Origin: Saprospiraceae bacterium
GTDB taxonomy: Bacteria > Bacteroidota > Bacteroidia > Chitinophagales > Saprospiraceae
Direction of reading: 5' to 3'
Length of the DNA stretch: 22,171 nt
NCBI GenBank assembly: GCA_013361075.1
Contig: JABWAJ010000019.1
Location: 1-22,171 of the forward strand
Shown piece after piece: positions 6,123-15,199 of this stretch. The first letter of the stretch is position 1. Each line of letters starts with the position of its first letter. The position numbers and the translations under genes were made by a program. The notes under the pieces are model-generated. The model did not search any database. It worked only from the letters and a program-made list of their open reading frames with translations, and was not told where the DNA came from.

Positions 6123-7099
6123 TACAAATGCACCAACCGCGTCGAATACTTCGCCGGATGAATCACATCCCGGTCACTCGACTTTGGCGGCAAAAACTGC
6201 CACGGGGTGATCTGGTTCGCCCAGTCGAAATCCGTGTTTTCCTTGTGCCGTTTCCGGTATTCCACCGGGGTGCAGGTGCGGTATTTTTTGAACAGGCGGT
6301 TGAAATTGGCCACATTGTTGAAGCCCGAGCGGTAGCAGATCTGGTTGATGGTTTCGTCGGTGCTCAGCAGGAGCTTGCAGGCATGGCCGAGGCGGACATC
6401 CACCAAAAACTGGGTAAAACTCTTAAAGGTGTATTTCTGGAAAAAATGGCTGAACGCGGAGGTGCTCATGTTCACCAAAGCGGCCACATCGCCGATTTTG
6501 ATGTTTTGATCCGTGAAGTTTTTCAGGATGTAGCTGTACACGAGCTGGATGCGGCTGCTCTCCGACTTGAGCGCCTGCGGGGTAAACCCTTCGCTTACCA
6601 AATGCGTGGCTTCCGTGGAGCGGGAAAGCAGGTCTAAGAGCTCCAGAAAGCAGATGATGCTCGCAAAACCCTTGTCCTCCGTCAGTGCGACCATGGATTT
6701 CATGGCTTCCTCAAAGGTCTTTCCGTGGAATTTGATGCCCCGGGCCGATTCCTGCAGCAGTTTCCGGATTTTGTAAAAGCGCTCCTTTTGGAAGAGGTGC
6801 CCAGTGAACAGGTCCATGCCAAACTGGATCGTGATCACCCGGTAAGGCTGCCCGGAATCCTGCAGTGCCTGGTCGCCGTCCCATTTGTGGTAGAGGTAGG
6901 GGCCGAGCAACACAAGGTCATAGTCCTGGTAACGCTCAATGGAATCGCCCACGATGCGCGTGCCCGACATGCCCGCCACGAGGTTCAACTCAAACTCCGG
7001 GTGGTTGTGGACGGGGTAGTCGAACCCGTTTTTAAACGAGTCCAGGACCACAAAAACGTCCGGTTCTTTCAACGGTGTGATTTCCCTGTAGATGTTCAT
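6122..7099 (-). CDS. AraC family transcriptional regulator of the glycan locus
   Basis: This 325-residue regulator has an N-terminal cupin-like sensor domain (about 15-100, with YPVHNHPEFELNLV, where His31, His33 and Glu35 are typical cupin positions) and a C-terminal double helix-turn-helix (about 185-284). The AraC signature is complete: INQICYRSGFNNVANFNRLF followed by KKYRTCTPVEYRKR. About 40 residues follow the signature (FDWANQITPWQFLPPKSSDR and on), longer than the usual short tail. The gene is divergent from susC with 148 bases between them. No hybrid two-component sensor or sigma/anti-sigma pair is visible, so this protein is the likely sugar-responsive activator of the locus. The effector is unknown. 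Confidence 0.92.
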   Translation of the reverse strand: MNIYREITPLKEPDVFVVLDSFKNGFDYPVHNHPEFELNLVAGMSGTRIVGDSIERYQDYDLVLLGPYLYHKWDGDQALQDSGQPYRVITIQFGMDLFTGHLFQKERFYKIRKLLQESARGIKFHGKTFEEAMKSMVALTEDKGFASIICFLELLDLLSRSTEATHLVSEGFTPQALKSESSRIQLVYSYILKNFTDQNIKIGDVAALVNMSTSAFSHFFQKYTFKSFTQFLVDVRLGHACKLLLSTDETINQICYRSGFNNVANFNRLFKKYRTCTPVEYRKRHKENTDFDWANQITPWQFLPPKSSDRDVIHPAKYSTRLVHL

Positions 7100-7150
7100 T
7101 CCTGGTATTTAATTTCCCGAAAGCGTGGATTTACAAAAAGCCATTTCACG

Positions 7151-7184
7151 AAAGTACCATTTATTGGCATAAAAGTATCAATTC
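7151..7184. promoter_or_regulatory. Tandem direct repeat, likely AraC-protein binding site
   Basis: AAAGTACCATTT (7151-7162) and AAAGTATCAATT (7172-7183) agree at 10 of 12 positions and are exactly 21 bases apart, two helical turns. This is the spacing used by AraC/XylS activators. The pair lies in the divergent gap, about 75-97 bases before the susC start. A weaker relative (CGAAAG) occurs near 7118. Confidence 0.55.
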
Positions 7185-7247
7185 TGCTTTCGATAATAGC
7201 CGATCTTTGCCAATAACATCATTCGATACAATCCAAATGGTTTAAAT

Positions 7248-10200
7248 ATGGGGCAATTCAACACCTGGGGTCATCCTGCGGGCAGGCATTTTCTGCGCGC
7301 TATTTTCCTTCCCTTGTTTGCGCTGGCACTGCTCGCTTTTGGGCAAACAGCAGTGGCTCAGCAAATTGTGGTCTCCGGAACCGTGCTTTCTTCGGAAGAC
7401 GGCCTGCCGCTGATCGGGGTAAGTGTGGTGGAAAAAGGAACCGGTAATGGTGCCATCACCGATGTGGACGGCAAATATGCCTTGTCTGCAGCGCCTTCTG
7501 CCACCCTCATTTTCAGTTATATTGGGTATGAAACCGACGAAGTGTCCATTCAGGGGCGCACCAGTGTCAACCTGACCATGCGTTCAGCAGCAACCCTGCT
7601 GCAATCGGTTGTGGTCACGGGCTACCGCAAAGAAATCCAGACCGACGTCGCTTCTTCTATTGCTTCTGTCAAAGGAAAAGACGTAGAAAAACTTGTTGTG
7701 CTGGGCATTGACCAGGCCCTGCAGGGGCAGGCACCCGGTTTGCAGGTGACCCAAACCACAGGCGCACCCGGCGACGACATTGCCGTGCGCATCCGCGGGG
7801 CGGGCACACTGGGCAACAACAACCCGCTGTTCATCATCGACGGCGTACCCACTACCGGGAACATCAACATGTTTTCCACCACCGACATTGAATCCATTGA
7901 AGTGTTGAAAGACGGGGCTGCTGCGGCCATTTACGGTGCCCGGGCTGCCAACGGTGTCATCGTCATCACGACCAAAAAAGGGAAATCGGGGGCACCGAAA
8001 TTCAGTTTCAACACCTCTTTGGGGTTTTCGAATGTGTACCGCCTGCCCGAACTGCTCAACTCATCAGAATACCTGACCATCCGGAATGAGGCCATCAACA
8101 ATGCCAATACCCTGCGCGACCTGCCCCGGCAGCTCGATACGTTCGACCTTGGAATGCTGGATACCCTGCCCAATGTCAACTGGCTGGATGAGGTCTTCAA
8201 CCAGGCGCCCATTCAACGGTACAGCCTCAGTGCAACCGGCGGCAGCGAAAGCAGCAACTATTACATTCAGGGCGAGTACCTCAACCAGCAAGGTACTTTT
8301 CGGGGGCAGGGATTTGAAAAATACAGCCTGCGCTTTAACGGCGAAGCAGGCAGCAAACGCTTCAAAATCGGCAGCAATATTTCGTTTTCCTACACCGACC
8401 GGAAAGTCATCAACAGCTCAGGCGACGGCTTCGGCCCGGGCAACGAACCCAGTGGCATCCGCTATACCCTGATTGCAGCGCCGGTGTTCGGCATTCGCAA
8501 CCCCGACGGTTCCTACATCAATACCTCTTCGATTTTGGGAGACCCTTTGCTGTATGGCGACGGCAATGCCAATCCGCTGGCGTTTATTGATGCCACAGAC
8601 TGGAGCATCAGGCGGTACCGGATTTTTGGGAATGTATTTGCGGAGCTGACCCTTTTTGAAGGCCTGAAATTGCGCACAACGGTAGGGGGTGACTTTCTGT
8701 TTGAAAACGAAAAGCGTTTTAAGGAAAGGCTTTCAGCAGCCATTTATTCGCCGACTTCACTCACCGAAGGCCGGGTTTTCGATCAAAATCTGGTTTGGAA
8801 CAATGTCGCGGATTTTCAGCGCACTTTTGGCAGACACCGCCTTTTTGCACTGGCCGGCATGGAGGCCATTCAAAACCGGACCAATTACCTCGGCGCTTCC
8901 GCGAATAATTTTTCGCGTACAGATCCACTGTTCCGCTACCTCAACAACAGCATCGCTTTAGACATCGAAAACATCGGCGCTTCCGGAATTGTCACGGAAT
9001 GGGCACTGTTGTCTTATTTCGCGCAAGCGGGTTATACTTACGACAACCGCTACGTCATCAACGCTTCGGTTCGGCGCGACGGCTCATCCCGCTTTGGGCG
9101 CAACAACCGCTTCGGCGTGTTTCCGTCGGTATCGGCAGCGTGGAACCTCTCGAACGAATCGTGGTTTGAAAACATAAAATTCATTTCTGCCCTGAAATTG
9201 CGGGCCAGTTGGGGGCGCCTCGGCAACCAGGAAATTGGCGTGTACCCCTTTAGCTCCCTCGTGCAAACCGGCACACGGATTTATTCATTTGGCAATGAAA
9301 TTGCTACCGGGGCGCAATTGGTAGAAACCGGAAACGGCAACATCAAGTGGGAAACCAGTACACAAACGGATTTTGGGCTGGACCTCAGTGTGTGGAACGA
9401 CCGCTTATCCTTCATTGTGGATTATTACCGCAAACTGACCGATGGCATTCTGGTCCGGGTTCCCGTGCCCCAGGCCGGAGGAGCAACCAATCCGCCTTAT
9501 GTGAATGCAGGAGAGGTGGAAAACAAAGGGCTTGAACTGGGCATCATTTTCAAAAACAAAAGCCAGGCTTTCAATTACAGCATCGGCGCGAACATTTCGT
9601 CGGTGCAAAACAAGGTACTTTCTCTCGCTGACAGCGAACCCATCCTTGGAGGCTTTGGCTTATCCGACGGGCCCATTACCCGAACGGAACCCGGGCACCC
9701 GATCGGATCCTTTTACCTGTGGCAGATGCAGGGCATTTTTCAAAGCCAGGAAGAAATAGAAGCCAGTCCGTTTCAAACCGACGATACGCGTCCGGGTGAT
9801 GTAAAATTTGCCGACCTGAACGGAGACAACAAAATTGACGACAAAGACCGCGCACACTTCGGCAGCCCTTTTCCGGATTTTATTTATGGCCTGAACCTGG
9901 CGGTCAACTGGAAAAACTTCGACCTGTCGGTGCTGGCACAAGGCATCCAGGGGAACGATGTGTATTTCCTGTACGGCAATTTTGCTTACGAAACGCAGGC
10001 CCGCGGGTTCAACTCTTACCGCGAAATCCTGAACCGCTGGACGCCGGCCAATACCAATACGGACATTCCGAAAGTAAGTATTGACGACCGAAACGGCAAC
10101 CGCCGCGCTTCTACCCGTTTTCTGGAAGACGGTTCATACCTGCGCATCCGCAACATCACACTGGGATATAATTTTAAAAACCTGGTCAAAACCGGTGCCA

Positions 10201-10397
10201 TATCCGGCCTGCGGGTTTACGTCACGGTGCAGAATGCCTTTACGTTTACGAAGTACCCGGGGTTAGACCCCGAAATACAGGCCAATACCAACGATACGCG
10301 GGGCATCGACATTGCTTCCGACCTCGCGGTGGGCATTGACTGGGGAACGGTACCATCTTCCCGGACTTTTATGGCTGGCTTGAGCCTGGATTTTTAG
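7248..10397 (+). CDS. SusC/RagA-family TonB-dependent outer-membrane receptor
   Basis: This 1049-residue protein is of normal length for a SusC glycan importer. A signal peptide (to about Ala37, TAVAQ) is followed by a carboxypeptidase-regulatory-like domain (about 40-113, VVSGTVLSSEDGLPLIGVSV) and a VVVTGYR segment at 121-127. The plug domain (about 128-245) contains the SusC hallmark NNPLFIIDGVP at 191-201. A 22-strand barrel fills the rest, and the protein ends in an aromatic residue (MAGLSLDF), as expected for barrel assembly. There is no N-terminal STN domain, so signalling through an anti-sigma factor is not expected. It pairs with the SusD lipoprotein downstream. Energy comes from TonB/ExbBD encoded elsewhere. 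Confidence 0.96.
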   Translation: MGQFNTWGHPAGRHFLRAIFLPLFALALLAFGQTAVAQQIVVSGTVLSSEDGLPLIGVSVVEKGTGNGAITDVDGKYALSAAPSATLIFSYIGYETDEVSIQGRTSVNLTMRSAATLLQSVVVTGYRKEIQTDVASSIASVKGKDVEKLVVLGIDQALQGQAPGLQVTQTTGAPGDDIAVRIRGAGTLGNNNPLFIIDGVPTTGNINMFSTTDIESIEVLKDGAAAAIYGARAANGVIVITTKKGKSGAPKFSFNTSLGFSNVYRLPELLNSSEYLTIRNEAINNANTLRDLPRQLDTFDLGMLDTLPNVNWLDEVFNQAPIQRYSLSATGGSESSNYYIQGEYLNQQGTFRGQGFEKYSLRFNGEAGSKRFKIGSNISFSYTDRKVINSSGDGFGPGNEPSGIRYTLIAAPVFGIRNPDGSYINTSSILGDPLLYGDGNANPLAFIDATDWSIRRYRIFGNVFAELTLFEGLKLRTTVGGDFLFENEKRFKERLSAAIYSPTSLTEGRVFDQNLVWNNVADFQRTFGRHRLFALAGMEAIQNRTNYLGASANNFSRTDPLFRYLNNSIALDIENIGASGIVTEWALLSYFAQAGYTYDNRYVINASVRRDGSSRFGRNNRFGVFPSVSAAWNLSNESWFENIKFISALKLRASWGRLGNQEIGVYPFSSLVQTGTRIYSFGNEIATGAQLVETGNGNIKWETSTQTDFGLDLSVWNDRLSFIVDYYRKLTDGILVRVPVPQAGGATNPPYVNAGEVENKGLELGIIFKNKSQAFNYSIGANISSVQNKVLSLADSEPILGGFGLSDGPITRTEPGHPIGSFYLWQMQGIFQSQEEIEASPFQTDDTRPGDVKFADLNGDNKIDDKDRAHFGSPFPDFIYGLNLAVNWKNFDLSVLAQGIQGNDVYFLYGNFAYETQARGFNSYREILNRWTPANTNTDIPKVSIDDRNGNRRASTRFLEDGSYLRIRNITLGYNFKNLVKTGAISGLRVYVTVQNAFTFTKYPGLDPEIQANTNDTRGIDIASDLAVGIDWGTVPSSRTFMAGLSLDF

Positions 10398-10431
10398 AGA
10401 TAACCTGAGTTTGTAAGAAACAGAGAAGCAT

Positions 10432-10496
10432 AAGGCGGGCTAAAGCCCGCGAAACGAAGGGGGCCGTGCTATGTTCCGAGGGCTTTAGTCCGCCTT
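10432..10496. repeat. 17-bp-arm inverted repeat between susC and susD
   Basis: AAGGCGGGCTAAAGCCC (10432-10448) and GGGCTTTAGTCCGCCTT (10480-10496) pair with one mismatch around a 31-base loop. Sequences built on GGCGGGCTAAAGCCCGC are dispersed palindromes in many Bacteroidota, from memory. Its place inside the operon could lower or stabilise the transcript between susC and susD. Confidence 0.7.
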
Positions 10497-10550
10497 GCTT
10501 CTGGCAAAACAATGGGCATAAAAAAGTTATTCACCACATCTGGAATCATC

Positions 10551-11984
10551 ATGAAATTAGTCAAATACTTCTGTTGCTTAGGCTTACTGGCCCTTGCTTC
10601 CTGTCAGGGGATTTTGGACAAAGAGCCGCTTGGAATCCTGGATGCCGGATCCTTTTTCCAAACGTCGGAGGATGCCGTTCAGGCCGTGAATGCAGCCTAC
10701 GGGTCTTTGCCGTTCAGTTCGGGCAACAACAATTTTTACTGGGCTTTCGCCGAATTGCCCTCCGATGAAGCAATAGTGGGCGGCGACGGCTCACGCCCCG
10801 GTCTAACCGAACTCGATTTTTTCAACCATACGGCCCGCACGCAGGAATTCAACGATTTTTGGGTATTGAATTATAAGGGCATTACCCAGTGCAATACGGT
10901 CATCGAAAAGGTACCGGACATTGAGATGGACGAGGCGTTGAAAGCGCGCGTGATCGGGGAAGCACATTTCCTGCGGGCTTATTACTATTTCCTGCTGACC
11001 CAGGTATTTGGAGAGGTGCCACTGCTGGTCAAAATTACGCCGCCCGACGAGCTGAAAGTGCCAAAAACCCCGCGTGCCGACATTTACCGGCAAATCATTG
11101 CGGACTGCGATTTTGCAGCTACAGTCCTTCCGGTTCAATACCCGGCAACAAGTGCGGGGCGTGCTACAAAAGGCGCTGCGCTGGCTTTGGCGGCCAAAAC
11201 TTCCCTTTACGAAAAAAACTGGAATAAGGTGCTGGAATACGTGGCTGCAGTAAAATCGCTTGGGACTTATGCCCTGATGGCAGATTACGAAGACAATTTC
11301 CGCGAGAATACCCAAAATAACAGCGAATCAGTCTGGGAAATCCAGCACACCAACCTGGAACTCGGTGTGGGCAATTCTCTCAATCAGTGGTGGTGTTCCA
11401 AAAAATACGGCGACGGATATGGCTTTGCCGAGGTAACTCAATCCTGCGTGGATGCCTTTGAGGCAGGCGACCCGCGGCGCAGGTTCAGCATTGCCATGAA
11501 CAATGAACCTTACTTCGAGCTGACTTATAAAAACTCCTTCTCCTCTACCAAATTTGGGGTGCGCAAGTACCTGCAATCCGACAGCACAGCTACGCAAAAA
11601 GCCGACGGCGACATCAATTACACAGCTATCCGCTATGCAGAAGTATTGCTTTGGGAAGCGGAAGCCCTGGCTGAGTTGAATCGCCTGCCGGAAGCACTCG
11701 TTCCCCTTGAACAGGTGCGCGCCCGTGCCCGTGCCCAGTCGGCAACCCCGGCAACCACATTGCCCCCGATTGTAGCAACCGGACAACAGGATGTTATTGA
11801 CGCCGTCCGCCACGAAAGACAAGTAGAACTGTGTTTTGAAATGCACCGTTTTTTTGACCTCGTGCGCTGGGGATTGGCAGGTTCGCTTTTACAGGATTTT
11901 CAAACCGGCAAACACGAAGTTTTTCCGATTCCGCAAACGGAACTGGATTTGAATCCGATGCTGGTGCAGAATCCCGGGTATTAA
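10551..11984 (+). CDS. SusD/RagB-family surface glycan-binding lipoprotein
   Basis: This 477-residue lipoprotein would form the lid over the SusC channel. The signal sequence MKLVKYFCCLGLLALASC places the lipidated Cys at residue 18. The N-terminal SusD motifs follow (ILDKEPLG, then SFFQTSEDAVQAVNAAYGSL), then the TPR-like helical core (ARVIGEAHFLRAYYYFLLTQ; YAEVLLWEAEALAELNRLPE). The end VFPIPQTELDLNPMLVQNPG plus Tyr is diagnostic. An in-frame ATG at 10512 would add 13 residues; I prefer 10551 for its cleaner lipoprotein signal, but either is possible. It follows susC after a 153-base gap holding a hairpin. Confidence 0.95.
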   Translation: MKLVKYFCCLGLLALASCQGILDKEPLGILDAGSFFQTSEDAVQAVNAAYGSLPFSSGNNNFYWAFAELPSDEAIVGGDGSRPGLTELDFFNHTARTQEFNDFWVLNYKGITQCNTVIEKVPDIEMDEALKARVIGEAHFLRAYYYFLLTQVFGEVPLLVKITPPDELKVPKTPRADIYRQIIADCDFAATVLPVQYPATSAGRATKGAALALAAKTSLYEKNWNKVLEYVAAVKSLGTYALMADYEDNFRENTQNNSESVWEIQHTNLELGVGNSLNQWWCSKKYGDGYGFAEVTQSCVDAFEAGDPRRRFSIAMNNEPYFELTYKNSFSSTKFGVRKYLQSDSTATQKADGDINYTAIRYAEVLLWEAEALAELNRLPEALVPLEQVRARARAQSATPATTLPPIVATGQQDVIDAVRHERQVELCFEMHRFFDLVRWGLAGSLLQDFQTGKHEVFPIPQTELDLNPMLVQNPGY

Positions 11985-12000
11985 ACAGCTCCCTTTAGCG

Positions 12001-12027
12001 AACAACGATCAACAAACAACGATGAAC
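12001..12027 (+). repeat. Short tandem repeat before the 1039-residue gene
   Basis: AACAACGATCAAC (12001-12013) is repeated as AACAACGATGAAC (12015-12027), 12 of 13 bases identical, within the 54-base gap after susD. A related CCAACGATGAA overlaps the MFS start codon near 20600. It may be a leader-like sequence or simple low complexity. Confidence 0.4.
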
Positions 12028-12038
12028 GCCTTATACTG

Positions 12039-15000
12039 ATGAACTTACACAAACAAATACTTTCTTTTTTCGCCCTGTTGTTTCCGTTTTCACTTGCGGC
12101 GCAGGTTTCACAAATCAGCATTCCCCGTGTGGAGCAGATGCCCGATCAGCCGGCACCGTACAACGTGCGCGACTGGCAGGAAGTGGCATTGCGCTACGAT
12201 TCTTTTGTGTACGACGTGGGGAAAACCGGCCAATACCTGCCGTTGGTATACTTGCATCCCAGCGGGTTGAACTACCCGGAACGTCCGGCTTTTGGCCTGC
12301 ATACCTATGTAGGAACGAATACTCCGCTGGGCAACGAAGCCATCAATGTGCTGCCTTCGCTGGTGGGAGCCAGCTTGTGCGGTGCCGACAAAACCAATCA
12401 ATACGGCCAGAATTGGGTATTGATGAGCCAGGATTTTTTTAACAAAAACAACGGCGAACTCATTTACCTCAACAACCGGAACGGAAGTAGTGGCGGCGAT
12501 TGGTGGTACGACCTGATGCCCAATGTCTATTTTTACCAGTTGTATGACCTCTATCCCAATATGGGCGGCGATGCGGCTTTTCAGTTTACTTCCGTAGCCG
12601 ATCGCTTTTTGGGTGCAGTGCGCGGTATGGGCGGTCATGATGCACCCTGGCAAAAAGCCTACATGAACTACCGCGCCTGGAATTTTAAGACCATGCAGCC
12701 CAATACAACCAGTGTGCCGGAACCTGAAGCAGCAGGGGCCTATGCCTGGGTGTTGTACCACGCCTATACCCAAACAGGCAATCCTGCATACCTCCAGGGC
12801 GCTGAGTGGAGTATGGAGTTTCTGAGCGAATGGGAAACCAACCCTTCCTACGAATTGCAATTGCCTTATGGCATCTATACGGCAGCGCGCATGAATGCGG
12901 AAATCGGCACGGACTACGACCTCGAAAAGATGGTCAACTGGGCCTTCGATCGTGGCTTTTTGCGGGGCTGGGGCGCCATCGTCGGTACCTGGGGCGGTTT
13001 CAACGTTTCAGGGTTGATCGGTGAAGCCAATGACAATGGCAACGACTATGCTTTTCAGATGAACGGCGTGCAACAGGCGGCCATGCTGGCGCCCATGGTG
13101 CGCTACGACAAGCGCTTCGCCCGCGCTATCGGCAAGTGGATCCTCAATTTGGCGAATGCCACCCGACTGTTTTATCCCAACTATTTACCAGGCTCATTAC
13201 AGGATGCTTCTGCCTGGTCGAATGCCTACGATCCTGACCGCGTCATTGGTTACGAAGCACTGCGGGAAACCTGGCAAAACCAGTCGCCGTATTCTACCGG
13301 TGATGCGGTACAGGGGGGCTGGGCAGGCACCAACCTGGCCCTTTACGGCACATCCTCTATTGGTTATCTGGGCGCTATGCTTGAAAAAACCAATGTGGAT
13401 AAGATTCTAAAAATAGATTTGCTGAAAACCGATTTTTTCCGGGAGGCTGCGTACCCGACTTACTTATTGTACAACCCTTTTCCGCAATCCAAAACCGTAG
13501 AACTTGCCGTGGGCAATGCACCGGTAGCTATTTACGACGCCATTTCCGAAACCTTTTTGGCGCAAAATGCAAGCGGAACAGTAAACTTAGTCATCCCGGC
13601 AAATGCTGCAATTTTGGCAACGTTGACCCCTGCTGGCGGGGTGGTTTCCTACCACCAGCACCAAATGCTTGTGGATGGCGTGGTGGTAGACTACCGGCAA
13701 AGCACTCAGCCTTTTCAATACAAACCGAGGATTCAGGCGCTGGCTGCGGCCCAAACAGCTGTTGAGTTCGGAGATTCTACGACCTTGTACGGCAAAGCTT
13801 TCGACCAGGACTCAAGCAACCTGACCTGGATATGGAGTGCAACTGGCGGCACGATCTCCGGCAACGGCCCTGAAGTGCAGTGGCTGGCAGCACCACAATT
13901 GGGGAATTACGAGATTACCCTTATCGTGGCCGACGAAAGCGGAAACCGCGATACGGCCCTGATTGCGGTAAATGCTGTCGCTGAGGTCAATCAGGCACCA
14001 GTGGTAACCGACATCATAAAAAGTGCGCCTTACGTAGCTCCGGGGGGAGAAATCGAATTGGCTTGTCCGGCAACCGACCCCAATGGCGACTCCATGACAT
14101 TTGCGTGGACAGCAACCAGTGGCATGGTTTCCGGCAGCGGCAGTACCGTATCCTGGACAGCGCCGGCACAGGAAGGCATTTACCAGATCCAGGTCGTCGT
14201 CACTGATGACGAAGGGTTATCGGCCCAGGCCACAACAAAGATACTGGTCAAAGTTTTTAGCCCAAATCCAGGCAACCTCATTGCACATTACCCATTTTCC
14301 GGCAACGCCAACGACGTCAGTGGAAACGGGTTGCATGGGCAGACGAGTGGCGGCGCACTCATCGGCCCGGATTTCTGGAACCAACCTGCCAGCGCCTGCC
14401 TGTTAGACGGCGTCAACGACAATGTCATCGTGCCGGCTGACCCATTGCTGAACTTCCAGGACGGCATCACGGTGAGCTGCTGGCTGAAAGCGACTGCATT
14501 GCCCGATCATGAAATCTTTCCAATTTCGCATGGAAGCTGGCAAAACCGCTGGAAAATCTCCATTACCCCCGAGCGAAAATTCCGCTGGACGCTGAACAGC
14601 CTGACTACCATTGGCGACTTAGACAGCGAACTCCTGGTTGTCAAAGACAGCATCTACCACATAGCGACTACGTACGACGGCGCACACATGGCCATTTACC
14701 TGGACGGCGAACTCCATACCTACCGAACCCTAACGGGCAAAATCAGAACCGCTGCCCTGCCTTTGCTAATTGGGCAAATGCTGCCCGGCAATGCGGATTT
14801 TAACTTTAGAGGCACGATTGACGAAGTGAAAATCTTTGATTACGCCCTGACACCTGAAGCTGTAAACCAACTCTACGAAAGCACACTGACCGGAATTGGG
14901 GAAGCGCCGGATCCTTCGCAACGATTGCGGGTCTATCCTAACCCGGTGCGGGAAGCGCTGTATGTTCATTGCCCGTCAAACGCAGACAACCAGGCCATAA

Positions 15001-15158
15001 TGTCCATTTACAACCTGAACGGAAGCTTGGTTGCTGCACAAAAAGCGGGTTCGGACCCGGTAATTGAACTGAACACAACAGACTTGAAACCAGGGATTTA
15101 CCTCGTTATGTACCAATCTGATTCCGAGCGTATTACTGCCCGATTTGTGAAAATTTAA
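12039..15158 (+). CDS. T9SS-exported protein: unassigned helix-rich N-domain, two Ig-like domains, LamG
   Basis: This is a 1039-residue protein. A signal peptide ends near residue 21 (SLAAQ). Residues ~22-535 form a large Trp/Tyr/Gly-rich domain whose repeated helices (EPEAAGAYAWVLYHAYTQTG; AYLQGAEWSMEFLSEW; LEKMVNWAFDRGFLRGWGAI) suggest an (alpha/alpha) toroid like those of many glycoside hydrolases and lyases. Clustered acids in IGEANDNGNDYAFQMN (327-342) could be catalytic. I cannot assign it to a named family. Two Ig/PKD-like domains follow (about 562-646 and 652-740), then a LamG domain (about 746-948, with GSWQNRWKIS) and a type IX sorting domain (964-1039, starting RVYPNPV). It should be secreted or held on the surface. 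Its place directly after susD suggests it acts on the imported glycan. No Shine-Dalgarno sequence is present. Confidence 0.85.
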   Translation: MNLHKQILSFFALLFPFSLAAQVSQISIPRVEQMPDQPAPYNVRDWQEVALRYDSFVYDVGKTGQYLPLVYLHPSGLNYPERPAFGLHTYVGTNTPLGNEAINVLPSLVGASLCGADKTNQYGQNWVLMSQDFFNKNNGELIYLNNRNGSSGGDWWYDLMPNVYFYQLYDLYPNMGGDAAFQFTSVADRFLGAVRGMGGHDAPWQKAYMNYRAWNFKTMQPNTTSVPEPEAAGAYAWVLYHAYTQTGNPAYLQGAEWSMEFLSEWETNPSYELQLPYGIYTAARMNAEIGTDYDLEKMVNWAFDRGFLRGWGAIVGTWGGFNVSGLIGEANDNGNDYAFQMNGVQQAAMLAPMVRYDKRFARAIGKWILNLANATRLFYPNYLPGSLQDASAWSNAYDPDRVIGYEALRETWQNQSPYSTGDAVQGGWAGTNLALYGTSSIGYLGAMLEKTNVDKILKIDLLKTDFFREAAYPTYLLYNPFPQSKTVELAVGNAPVAIYDAISETFLAQNASGTVNLVIPANAAILATLTPAGGVVSYHQHQMLVDGVVVDYRQSTQPFQYKPRIQALAAAQTAVEFGDSTTLYGKAFDQDSSNLTWIWSATGGTISGNGPEVQWLAAPQLGNYEITLIVADESGNRDTALIAVNAVAEVNQAPVVTDIIKSAPYVAPGGEIELACPATDPNGDSMTFAWTATSGMVSGSGSTVSWTAPAQEGIYQIQVVVTDDEGLSAQATTKILVKVFSPNPGNLIAHYPFSGNANDVSGNGLHGQTSGGALIGPDFWNQPASACLLDGVNDNVIVPADPLLNFQDGITVSCWLKATALPDHEIFPISHGSWQNRWKISITPERKFRWTLNSLTTIGDLDSELLVVKDSIYHIATTYDGAHMAIYLDGELHTYRTLTGKIRTAALPLLIGQMLPGNADFNFRGTIDEVKIFDYALTPEAVNQLYESTLTGIGEAPDPSQRLRVYPNPVREALYVHCPSNADNQAIMSIYNLNGSLVAAQKAGSDPVIELNTTDLKPGIYLVMYQSDSERITARFVKI

Positions 15159-15199
15159 ACCGGAAGGCTATTTTTTAAAAATCTAAATTCTACATAAAA

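Noticed and set aside
5981..7216. Plus-strand open frames of 218 and 163 residues opposite the araC gene
   Set aside because: They lie antisense to a gene with a full AraC signature and have no start signals or recognisable domains.
10803..12860. Minus-strand open frames of 170, 172 and 250 residues opposite susD and the 1039-residue gene
   Set aside because: Cys/His/Gly-rich shadow translations of well-supported plus-strand genes.
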